A DNA stretch of 10,853 bases, from positions 1 to 10,853 of the forward strand of contig JAGNPF010000019.1 of NCBI GenBank assembly GCA_017989775.1, written 5' to 3'. Both the position numbers and the translations under genes were made by a program. Below are positions 1-5,574 of this stretch, in pieces (position 1 is the stretch's first letter; each line of letters opens with the position of its first letter). The stretch is from Flavobacterium sp. GTDB lineage: Bacteria > Bacteroidota > Bacteroidia > Flavobacteriales > Flavobacteriaceae. The notes beneath the pieces are model-generated. The model was not told the origin of the DNA. It was given only the letters and a program-made list of their open reading frames with translations, and made no database searches.

Positions 1-1
1 T

Positions 2-313
2 CCTTTGGACAGGGAAACCTTGAGAGCAATTTTGACGCAACCTAAAAATGCCTTAATCAAACAATACAAAAAATTGTTTTTGATGGATGAGGTAGAATTC
101 AGCATCACGGACGAAGCCTTGGATTTTATCGTGGACAAAGCTTTGGAATACAAACTCGGAGCTCGTGGATTGCGTTCGTTGTGCGAAGCCATCCTGACCG
201 ATGCGATGTATGAATTGCCAAGTTCTGATGATAAAACATTAGAAATCGACGTGGATTACGCCAAAGAAACCTTGAACAGGAATTTATTGAAACGATTGGA
301 AATCGCTTCTTAA
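2..313 (+). CDS. clpX: ATP-dependent Clp protease ATP-binding subunit ClpX, C-terminal part (5' end outside window)
   Basis: This is the last roughly 103 residues of ClpX, the AAA+ unfoldase that recognises tagged proteins and threads them into the ClpP peptidase in the cytoplasm. The frame is open to the left edge, so the zinc-binding domain, Walker motifs and most of the AAA+ core lie outside. What is visible is the end of the large domain and the C-terminal small domain. It includes the family segment LDRETLRAILTQPKNAL near the left edge and the sensor-2 motif LGARGLR (about nt 155-175), whose arginine contacts bound nucleotide. The frame ends at TAA 311-313 and is followed by a hairpin at 344-373. 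A full ClpX is about 410 residues. Identification rests on clear recognition of the C-terminal family sequence. The related AAA+ protein HslU is less likely because its C-terminal sequence differs. Confidence 0.93.
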   Translation, partial: PLDRETLRAILTQPKNALIKQYKKLFLMDEVEFSITDEALDFIVDKALEYKLGARGLRSLCEAILTDAMYELPSSDDKTLEIDVDYAKETLNRNLLKRLEIAS

Positions 314-343
314 GTAAATTTCAAGCTCAATTGAATGATAGAT

Positions 344-373
344 AAAGCTCAAAAACAGATGTTTTTGAGCTTT
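344..373 (+). terminator. Intrinsic terminator after clpX (copy 1 of a duplicated hairpin)
   Basis: A perfect 13-bp stem is formed by AAAGCTCAAAAAC (344-356) and GTTTTTGAGCTTT (361-373), with the 4-base loop AGAT. A T-rich stretch follows. It lies 31 bases after the clpX stop, the usual place for its terminator. The same stem recurs at 812-841. Confidence 0.8.
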
Positions 374-447
374 GTTGTTATTGATTGGAAATCAAAGTGT
401 AAGAGTCGAAACTTTGAGGAGTATAACACCAAATCAAAAATAATTGA

Positions 448-455
448 TACATTTG
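448..455 (+). promoter_or_regulatory. Candidate Bacteroidota -7 element upstream of the small coiled-coil gene
   Basis: TACATTTG at 448-455 matches the Bacteroidota -7 consensus TAnnTTTG exactly. It would place the transcript start about 25 bases before the ATG at 488. No TTG or TTTG sits at the usual distance upstream: the nearest TTTG, at 413-416, is too far. The call therefore rests on the -7 box and on its position between a terminator and a start codon. Confidence 0.4.
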
Positions 456-487
456 TATTTAGTTCAAACTTTGTTAGTGAAATTAAA

Positions 488-790
488 ATGAGTACCACCG
501 AAATAAAATTGTACGATATTTTCAGGAAAGACCTTAAGTTGTCTGATGAAAAGGCAAAGATTTTTGCAGAAATAGTGCAAGAAACGGTTATTAATGAAGT
601 TAGGCACCAACAAACAGAGTATAAAAGTCAAAATAAAGAAGATTTATTAAAACTCGAAATGCAATTGACCTCTAAGATAGAACAATTGAATATAAAAATT
701 GAAACCACAAAAGTAGATTTGATTAAATGGTTTGTAGGTTTGTTTTTCGCCCTTGCCTTGATGATTATTGGCTTGTATATCCAAAAATAA
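488..790 (+). CDS. Small coiled-coil protein with C-terminal membrane anchor (DUF1640-like), hypothetical
   Basis: The product is 100 residues starting at MSTTEIKLYDIFRKDL. The frame is open further upstream to an ATG at 335, but that start would translate through the clpX terminator and the candidate promoter, so ATG 488 is preferred. Residues 1-35 look like a helical head (DLKLSDEKAKIFAEIVQET). Residues about 40-75 are charged and heptad-like, predicting a coiled coil (KEDLLKLEMQLTSKIEQLN). Residues about 77-98 form one hydrophobic helix (WFVGLFFALALMIIGLYI) ending in a short basic tail, so this is probably a tail-anchored inner-membrane protein. The layout resembles small DUF1640 (CCDC90-like) proteins, whose bacterial role is unknown. 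I assign no function. The gene is a single cistron bracketed by two near-identical terminators. Confidence 0.75.
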   Translation: MSTTEIKLYDIFRKDLKLSDEKAKIFAEIVQETVINEVRHQQTEYKSQNKEDLLKLEMQLTSKIEQLNIKIETTKVDLIKWFVGLFFALALMIIGLYIQK

Positions 791-811
791 GTTAGATTTT
801 TCTAAATAAAC

Positions 812-841
812 AAAGCTCAAAAACGGATGTTTTTGAGCTTT
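812..841 (+). terminator. Intrinsic terminator after the small coiled-coil gene (copy 2 of the duplicated hairpin)
   Basis: The stem AAAGCTCAAAAAC (812-824) pairs perfectly with GTTTTTGAGCTTT (829-841), with loop GGAT. Only one base of the 30 differs from the hairpin at 344-373. It follows the stop at 788-790 by 21 bases. Read on the minus strand it also ends in a T-rich run, so it could serve the minus-strand frame ending at 863 too. Confidence 0.8.
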
Positions 842-862
842 ATTCGTTAATGATGCAAAGGA

Positions 863-1135
863 TTAAAAGAAATTCTTAATAATGTGAAAAGGAATTTCTA
901 CCCCAATTTTTGCCAAAGCTTCTCTTTGTTGCAGATGGTAATTCAAATTGGATAAATCATCTTTGAAGTTATTGTCATTCCATTTTTTCCAATACTCTTC
1001 ATCGTTGTAAACACAATATTTTTTGAGTAACTCGGCGTTTTTAGTTTCGTATTTTTTAAAAAAATGATAAGCCTCTAAAAATTCTTGACCCTGAAAAAAC
1101 AATGTGGTGTGGTTATATATTTTACAACTTACCAC
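863..1135 (-). CDS. Hypothetical protein of unknown family, possibly the 3' remnant of a longer gene
   Basis: This is a 90-codon minus-strand frame with a plausible cytoplasmic protein composition: many Lys, Glu, Asn and Tyr residues and helical segments such as FLEAYHFFKKYETKNAELL and LNYHLQQREALAKIGVEIP. I do not recognise the family. The only candidate start is a GTG at 1133-1135. The frame contains no internal ATG, and it stays open without an ATG for several codons further upstream, so the true 5' end may have been lost. Its upstream edge overlaps the first bases of the oppositely directed nuclease-domain frame by 32 bases, and I see no convincing promoter on that side. Its stop lies 21 bases from the bidirectional hairpin at 812-841. 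It could be a truncated gene, an intact small gene with a GTG start, or a chance open frame. The protein-like composition argues somewhat against chance. Confidence 0.4.
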   Translation of the reverse strand: MVSCKIYNHTTLFFQGQEFLEAYHFFKKYETKNAELLKKYCVYNDEEYWKKWNDNNFKDDLSNLNYHLQQREALAKIGVEIPFHIIKNFF

Positions 1136-1616
1136 ACTTTTTTCAAGAGTTAAACTGTATACCTATTCCGAAAAAGATTTGGAGGATGCTATTTTGTTGA
1201 ATCTACAATCGTTTATAAAAGAAATGGGAAGCGATTTTGCTTTTTTAGATCGTCAAAAATGCATCACGGTGGACGCTGTTGATTATCGCATTGATTTATT
1301 GTTTTTCCATCGAGGATTAAGACGATTGGTGGCGATTGACCTAAAACTAGGCAAGTTCAAACCCGAACACGAAGGACAAATGTTGCTCTACTTGCGCTAT
1401 TTGAACAAAAACGAAAGAAAAGAGGGCGAAGAATCGCCTATAGGTTTAATTCTTTGCAGTGAGGGCAATACCGAGCATGTCGAATATTTGATGTTGGAAG
1501 AAAGTGATATAAAAGTAGCGCAGTATTTCACACAACTTCCAGATAAAAAGCTATTGAGCGAAAAGTTACAAAAAGCAATTGCAGTAGCAAGAGAAAATCA
1601 AACTAAAGAATTTTAA
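1104..1616 (+). pseudogene. YhcG/DUF1016-family PDDEXK nuclease domain, N-terminal half missing
   Basis: From about residue 19 (YTYSEKDLEDAI, nt 1158 on) the product follows the C-terminal nuclease domain of the YhcG/DUF1016 family. Visible family features are QSFIKEMGSDFAFLDRQK, then YRIDLLFFHRGLR carrying a PD-type aspartate (D64), VAIDLKLGKF carrying the D-x-K pair (D79, K81), GQMLLYLRY and SPIGLILCSE. The nuclease-fold residues therefore look intact. Complete members are about 330-370 residues and carry an N-terminal helical or winged-helix half that is absent here. The first 17 residues (GTG start at 1104) do not resemble the family and are hydrophobic. I therefore read this as a 5'-truncated remnant, although expression as a stand-alone nuclease domain cannot be excluded. 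YhcG proteins are widespread accessory nucleases often found near restriction systems, but none is visible here. serB starts 85 bases downstream. Confidence 0.7.
1107..1137. repeat. 7-bp inverted repeat at the junction of two divergent gene fragments
   Basis: GTGTGGT (1107-1113) and ACCACAC (1131-1137) form a perfect 7-bp inverted repeat around a 17-base AT-rich spacer. It lies exactly where the 5' edges of the two divergent frames meet. It could be an operator-like site, a rearrangement scar or chance. Confidence 0.35.
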
Positions 1617-1701
1617 TTCAGAATCTAAAAATCCTCCAATATTCTTTTTTATAAACAATAGATTGCCGATTTTTGCCCATCGTAAATCAAAACCAATCAA
1701 A

Positions 1702-2937
1702 ATGGCATTAGAAGATAAAGAGATAATTTTGTTGAAAGTTTCGGGACAGGACAAACCTGGGGTAACCGCTGGATTGACGTCTATATTGGCGACTTATGAC
1801 GCCGTTATCTTGGATATTGGTCAAGCCGATATTCACGACACCTTGTCTTTGGGGATTTTATTCGAAATAAAAGCGGGTTCTTCTTCGGGGCCAGTTTTGA
1901 AAGATTTATTGTTCAAGGCGTATGAATTGGGAATCAAGGTAAAATTCATTCCGATTTCTATTCCCGATTACGAAATTTGGGTAAAAGCCCAAAGCAAACA
2001 ACGCTACATCATCAATGTTTTGGGCGAAAAGTTGACAGCGGCACAATTGGCTGCCGTGACCAAAATAATGTCCAATCAAAAACTAAATATCGATTCCATC
2101 ATACGATTAACGGGAAGAACATCGGTGGTGGAGAAAGAAGAATATCCTCGTTCCTGCGTGCAATTGTCCGTAACGGGCAATATTGTGGACAAGCCTTCGA
2201 TGACGGCCAGTTTTATGGAAATTTCTAGAAAATTGGATGTGGACATTTCTTTCCAAGAAGACAATATTTATAGAAGAAACCGTCGTTTGGTGTGTTTCGA
2301 TATGGATTCGACCCTAATTCAAACCGAAGTTATCGATGAGTTGGCAGAGTTGGCCGGAGTGGGCGAACAAGTACGAGCCATTACCGAATCGGCGATGAAC
2401 GGTGAAATTGATTTTAGCGAAAGCTTCAAAAAAAGAATGGCTTTGCTCGAAGGTTTGAGCGAAGATGTGCTGCACAATGTTGCCATAAACTTGCCGATAA
2501 CCAAAGGTGCGCATCGTTTGATGAAAGCCTTGAAATATTACGGTTACAAGACCGCTATTCTATCTGGAGGATTCACCTATTTTGGCGATTATTTGCAAAA
2601 AGAATTAGGAATCGATTACGTTTATGCCAACCAATTGGAAATTAAAGACGGGAAATTGACCGGGAAATATTTGGGCGAAATCGTCGATGGTGCCAAAAAA
2701 GCAGAATACTTGAAAGCCATTGCCGAAAAAGAAGGTATTCATATTGATCAAACCATTGCCGTGGGCGACGGTGCCAATGATTTGCCAATGATCAATTTGG
2801 CCGGATTGGGAATTGCTTTCCACGCTAAACCCAAAGTAAAAGAAAGTGCCGCGACTTCCATTTCGAGTTTAGGACTTGACGGTGTTTTGTATCTTTTGGG
2901 GTATCACGACCGACATATCGATATGATGCAGGATTAA
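1702..2937 (+). CDS. serB: Phosphoserine phosphatase SerB with two N-terminal ACT domains
   Basis: SerB hydrolyses O-phospho-L-serine to L-serine, the last step of the phosphorylated serine pathway, in the cytoplasm. The product is 411 residues from ATG 1702. A TTG start at 1663 would add 13 unconserved residues and is rejected. Residues about 6-88 and 101-185 look like two ACT ligand-binding domains (the first includes VSGQDKPGVTAGLTSIL). The HAD phosphatase part follows: motif I DMDST with nucleophile D200 and acid/base D202, motif II SGGF at 288-291, a motif III lysine near 332-333 (GAKKAEYL) and motif IV GDGAND with D356 and D360. All catalytic residues are present. The E. coli enzyme is shorter (about 322 residues); this length and ACT-ACT-HAD layout match forms such as mycobacterial SerB2, in which the ACT region mediates oligomerisation and amino-acid feedback. 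No clear promoter was found in the 85 bases upstream. Confidence 0.95.
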   Translation: MALEDKEIILLKVSGQDKPGVTAGLTSILATYDAVILDIGQADIHDTLSLGILFEIKAGSSSGPVLKDLLFKAYELGIKVKFIPISIPDYEIWVKAQSKQRYIINVLGEKLTAAQLAAVTKIMSNQKLNIDSIIRLTGRTSVVEKEEYPRSCVQLSVTGNIVDKPSMTASFMEISRKLDVDISFQEDNIYRRNRRLVCFDMDSTLIQTEVIDELAELAGVGEQVRAITESAMNGEIDFSESFKKRMALLEGLSEDVLHNVAINLPITKGAHRLMKALKYYGYKTAILSGGFTYFGDYLQKELGIDYVYANQLEIKDGKLTGKYLGEIVDGAKKAEYLKAIAEKEGIHIDQTIAVGDGANDLPMINLAGLGIAFHAKPKVKESAATSISSLGLDGVLYLLGYHDRHIDMMQD

Positions 2938-2960
2938 AATCTTGTAAACTATAAAATTGA

Positions 2961-2996
2961 AAAAGCCTTGGTTCTCGGGAATCAAGGCTTTTTTTA
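2961..2996. terminator. Bidirectional terminator between convergent serB and the GH3 gene
   Basis: AAAAGCCTTG (2961-2970) pairs with CAAGGCTTTT (2983-2992), and the stem extends inward by four more pairs, one of them a G-T wobble. A run of T follows on the plus strand, and a matching run of A precedes the stem (T on the minus strand). It starts 24 bases after the serB stop, and its right edge abuts the stop of the minus-strand GH3 gene at 2997. Confidence 0.88.
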
Positions 2997-4523
2997 TTAT
3001 TGATGCACAATAGTTTGTCTATTTTTCAATTGTTCCAAATAATCTCTTTCGTTCGACAATCTCGGAATTTTGTGTTGGCCGCCCAGTTTGTCTTTTTCTT
3101 TTAGCCAATCGAAGAATAAATTAGGACGGGCAATATTGATGATGAGCGGATTCAAGGTCATGTTGTTGTAACGTTTGGCTTCGTAATCGGAATTCAAGGA
3201 TTGCAGGGTTTCGTCCAATACTTTTTGAAAAAGGGCTATGTCTTCCGGGTTTTTCTTGAATTCGATCATCCATTCGTGGGCTCCTTTTTCCTTGTCTTTC
3301 ATGAAAACGGGCGCCACGGTATAATCGACCATTTCGGTTCTGGTAATCTGGCAGGCTTTGGCAATGGCTTGATCGGTATTTTCGACCATCAGTTCTTCGC
3401 CAAAAACATTGATGTGGTGCTTGGTTCTACCTGTTACTCGAATACGGTAAGGATTCAGGGAAGTAAAACGAACTGTGTCTCCAATCATATAGCGCCACAA
3501 ACCAGAATTGGTCGTGATGACGATGGCGTAATTTTTAAATAATTCCACTTCCGATAATCGAATGGTTTTCTGGGTGGGTGTACCGAAAGTGTCCATCGGG
3601 ATGAATTCGTAGAAAATGCCGTAGTCCAGCATCAGCAACAAATCGCTTGAATTGTTCAAGTCCTGAATGGCAAAAAATCCTTCGGAGGCATTGTATATTT
3701 CGTAATATTTGAAATCGCTTTTGGGCAGTATTTTTTTATACTGTTCGCGATAGGGTTCAAAACTCACACCGCCGTGGAAATACACTTCGAGATTGGGCCA
3801 AAGTTCCAACAAGTTGCCTTTGCCGGTTTCGGTAAGCAAGCGGTTCATCAAAACCAAAAGCCAGGAAGGAACTCCGGCAAAACTGGTCACGTTTTCGTTT
3901 TTGACTTCGTTGATAATGGCTGGAATTTTGGTTTCCCAATCGCTCATCAGCGAAATTTCCTTGTTGGGAGTACTGCTGAAGTCGGCCCAAAGAGGCATAT
4001 TTTCAATCAAGATGGCCGATAAATCGCCAAACAAAGTATTGTTGTCTTCATAAATTTGAGCACTTCCGCCTAGGCGAAGGCTTTTTCCCAAAAACATTTC
4101 GGAGTTTTCGTTGTTGTTCAAATACATGCACAACAAATCTTTTCCTGCTTTGTAATGGCAATCTTCCAGCGCTTCTTCGCTTACGGGGATGAATTTGCTT
4201 TTGGCATTGGTCGTTCCGCTGGATTTGGCAAACCATTTTATGGGCGTTTCCCAAAAAACATTTTGTTCTCCTTTTCGGGTACGTTCAATCAAAGGCTGCA
4301 ATTCTTCGTAGGTCGAAACGGGAACTCTTTCCGTAAAAGTGGCGTAGGAATGAATGGATTCGTAATCGTATCGTTGGCCAATAATCGTGTTTTCGGAATC
4401 TCGAATCAAGTTCATCAACAATTCTTCCTGAACTTCATTCGGGTACTTCAAGAAAAGTTCTATTTGGTGAATGCGTTGTTTGAGAACCCAAGAAGCTAAT
4501 GAATTGATTACAGGTATTGGCAT
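2997..4523 (-). CDS. GH3 auxin-responsive-promoter family protein (acyl-adenylate-forming enzyme)
   Basis: The 508-residue product belongs to the bacterial branch of the GH3 family, part of the ANL adenylating superfamily. Plant GH3 enzymes activate a carboxylic acid with ATP and join it to an amino acid; the substrate of the Bacteroidota members is not known to me. Visible motifs are the phosphate-binding loop SSGTTNAKSK (101-110), YNASEGFF (277-284), which helps hold the adenine, YMIGDTVRF (345-353) with the ribose-binding aspartate D349, VTGRTKHHINVFGEEL (363-378) at the domain hinge, and a C-terminal GGQHKIPRL (481-489). N- and C-terminal domains are both present, so the gene looks intact. 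There is no signal peptide, and the protein should be cytoplasmic. Start ATG 4521-4523 is supported by conserved residues soon after it. No biosynthetic partner lies next to it: serB is convergent and the DUF2797 gene divergent. Confidence 0.9.
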   Translation of the reverse strand: MPIPVINSLASWVLKQRIHQIELFLKYPNEVQEELLMNLIRDSENTIIGQRYDYESIHSYATFTERVPVSTYEELQPLIERTRKGEQNVFWETPIKWFAKSSGTTNAKSKFIPVSEEALEDCHYKAGKDLLCMYLNNNENSEMFLGKSLRLGGSAQIYEDNNTLFGDLSAILIENMPLWADFSSTPNKEISLMSDWETKIPAIINEVKNENVTSFAGVPSWLLVLMNRLLTETGKGNLLELWPNLEVYFHGGVSFEPYREQYKKILPKSDFKYYEIYNASEGFFAIQDLNNSSDLLLMLDYGIFYEFIPMDTFGTPTQKTIRLSEVELFKNYAIVITTNSGLWRYMIGDTVRFTSLNPYRIRVTGRTKHHINVFGEELMVENTDQAIAKACQITRTEMVDYTVAPVFMKDKEKGAHEWMIEFKKNPEDIALFQKVLDETLQSLNSDYEAKRYNNMTLNPLIINIARPNLFFDWLKEKDKLGGQHKIPRLSNERDYLEQLKNRQTIVHQ

Positions 4524-4563
4524 AGAGATTAGTGATTTTAGAGTGCTGATTCTAGATTTTAGA

Positions 4564-4594
4564 TTTGAATATCGATTGACAAATACTAACTTTG
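4564..4594 (+). promoter_or_regulatory. Candidate Bacteroidota promoter for the DUF2797 gene
   Basis: TTTG (4564-4567), a 19-base spacer and TAACTTTG (4587-4594) match the Bacteroidota promoter consensus (TTTG, about 17-23 bases, TAnnTTTG) in full. Transcription would begin near 4601, giving a leader of about 145 bases before ATG 4745. The TTTG lies inside the left arm of the 15-bp inverted repeat. Confidence 0.6.
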
Positions 4595-4603
4595 CATTCG
4601 TAT

Positions 4604-4632
4604 CAAAAATAGTGTTTTTTTGTAAAAAACAA
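4604..4632 (-). promoter_or_regulatory. Candidate Bacteroidota promoter for the GH3 gene
   Basis: On the minus strand TTG (4632-4630), an 18-base spacer and TATTTTTG (4611-4604) match the Bacteroidota consensus. Transcription would begin near 4597, about 74 bases before the GH3 ATG. Its start point almost coincides with that of the opposing plus-strand promoter. The region is A/T-rich, so a chance match is possible. A second weaker candidate (TAGATTTG, 4709-4702, minus strand) lies further upstream. Confidence 0.5.
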
Positions 4633-4682
4633 TTCTATTTACCATAAAGATTCTGATGTGGATTTGGTTTCCAATAAAAAAG

Positions 4683-4742
4683 AAATCTAAAATTCGCGCT
4701 TCAAATCTAAAATCAGAAATCGTTAATCTACAATCAGAAATC
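4683..4742 (+). repeat. Tandem AATCTAAAATC-type repeats in the leader of the DUF2797 gene
   Basis: AAATCTAAAAT occurs at 4683-4693 and 4703-4713. An 18-base unit AATCTAAAATCAGAAATC (4704-4721) recurs with one change at 4725-4742 (AATCTACAATCAGAAATC), a 21-base period. The last copy ends two bases before the start codon. Such short AATCTAAAATC-like repeats are familiar to me from intergenic regions of Flavobacterium genomes, which is general recollection and not a search result. Confidence 0.75.
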
Positions 4743-4744
4743 AA

Positions 4745-5539
4745 ATGACTTACGAAGGCACGCTTACCAAAATGCAAACCGAATTTGCAAATCCCATCCA
4801 ATATTATCTGGTTTTTGAGAATAGTTTTTTGAACGTCAATCAATTGCTCAACAAAAACGTTGAAATCGCTTTTCAAGGATACCAATGTTTGAATTGTGGG
4901 AAAAAGAAGAAAATATACCGCCAAGGATTTTGTTACGATTGTTTTTATTCGAGTCCGGCCGTTGGCGACTGGATCATGAAACCCGAATTAAGCACGGCAC
5001 ATCTTGGAATTCAAGACCGGGATTTGGTCTATGAAGAAAAAGTGCAATTGCAACCGCATATCGTGTATTTGGCTTTGTCCAGCGAAGTAAAAGTTGGGGT
5101 AACGAGAAAAACCCAAATGCCCACACGCTGGATTGACCAAGGCGCGATCCAAGCAATTTCCATCGTGGAAGTGCCCAATCGGTATTTGGCAGGAATTACG
5201 GAGGTGGCTTTAAAAAACCATTTTGCCGACAAAACCAATTGGCAAAAAATGCTCAAAAACAATGTTGAACAAGTTGATTTAATTGCCGAAAGATTGAAAG
5301 TAGAAAACCTGATTCCTACTGAAGTTCAAGAATATTTCTACTCCGAGAAAAATGATTTATACGAAATGCACTTTCCCGTTTTGGAATATCCCAAAAAAAT
5401 CAGCAGCCTGAGTCTGGACAAAACGCCCAATTTTCAAGGGAAATTGACCGGAATAAAAGGGCAGTACCTCATTTTTGAAGACGGAACCGTTTTTAATGTT
5501 CGCAGTTTCGAGGGGTATGTGGTAAAGCTTGAAATATAA
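4745..5539 (+). CDS. DUF2797 domain protein with a four-cysteine zinc-ribbon-like motif
   Basis: The product is 264 residues from ATG 4745, which directly follows a repeat tract. A putative zinc knuckle is formed by C48-x2-C51 (CLNCGKKKK) and C63-x2-C66 (GFCYDCFYS). The most conserved-looking block is VYLALSSEVKVGVTRKTQMP followed by TRWIDQGA (107-134). That block recalls the YL...VKVGVT...R pattern of GIY-YIG-type nuclease folds, but this is only a motif resemblance. The family is known as DUF2797 and I know of no proven function. The zinc ribbon plus a possible GIY-YIG-like core would fit a nucleic-acid-binding or processing role, which is inference. There is no signal peptide or membrane segment, so it is likely cytoplasmic. 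It is divergent from the GH3 gene and convergent with the AsmA-like gene, with only 23 bases between their stop codons. Confidence 0.85.
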   Translation: MTYEGTLTKMQTEFANPIQYYLVFENSFLNVNQLLNKNVEIAFQGYQCLNCGKKKKIYRQGFCYDCFYSSPAVGDWIMKPELSTAHLGIQDRDLVYEEKVQLQPHIVYLALSSEVKVGVTRKTQMPTRWIDQGAIQAISIVEVPNRYLAGITEVALKNHFADKTNWQKMLKNNVEQVDLIAERLKVENLIPTEVQEYFYSEKNDLYEMHFPVLEYPKKISSLSLDKTPNFQGKLTGIKGQYLIFEDGTVFNVRSFEGYVVKLEI

Positions 5540-5547
5540 ATATAAAT

Positions 5548-5574
5548 AACCTCGCAATGACTTTACGGGGTTTT
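5548..5574 (+). terminator. Weak hairpin at the DUF2797 / AsmA-like convergent junction
   Basis: AACCTCG (5548-5554) pairs with CGGGGTT (5566-5572), including one G-T wobble, and is followed by only a short T run. It overlaps the last codons of the convergent AsmA-like gene. It is the only hairpin seen at this junction, and its strength as a terminator is doubtful. Confidence 0.3.

Larger units (their letters stand above)
4555..4714. repeat. 15-bp perfect inverted repeat bracketing the divergent promoter region
   Basis: GATTTTAGATTTGAA at 4555-4569 is the exact reverse complement of TTCAAATCTAAAATC at 4700-4714, with about 130 bases between. Sequence beyond the outer ends is similar but imperfect. 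The left arm carries the TTTG of the plus-strand promoter candidate. The arms belong to the same AATCTAAAATC repeat family as the tandem copies at 4683-4742. Confidence 0.75.

Noticed and set aside
335..487. N-terminal extension of the small coiled-coil protein from ATG 335
   Set aside because: It would translate through the clpX terminator hairpin (344-373) and the candidate promoter. The ATG at 488 gives a compact protein with a coherent layout.
1663..1701. TTG start for serB at 1663
   Set aside because: It adds 13 residues (MPIFAHRKSKPIK) outside the ACT domain. ATG 1702 sits in a typical A-rich start context.
1566..1754. Minus-strand frame of 62 codons between the nuclease remnant and serB
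   Set aside because: It overlaps both genes antisense and its composition is not protein-like.
3201..4499. Several plus-strand frames opposite the GH3 gene
   Set aside because: They are antisense to a gene with intact ANL motifs and have no recognisable products.
4614..4630. Hairpin GTTTTTT / AAAAAAC in the GH3-DUF2797 spacer as a terminator
   Set aside because: It is a pure A-T stem apart from one pair, has a three-base loop and no following T run. It lies inside the divergent promoter region, where a terminator makes little sense.
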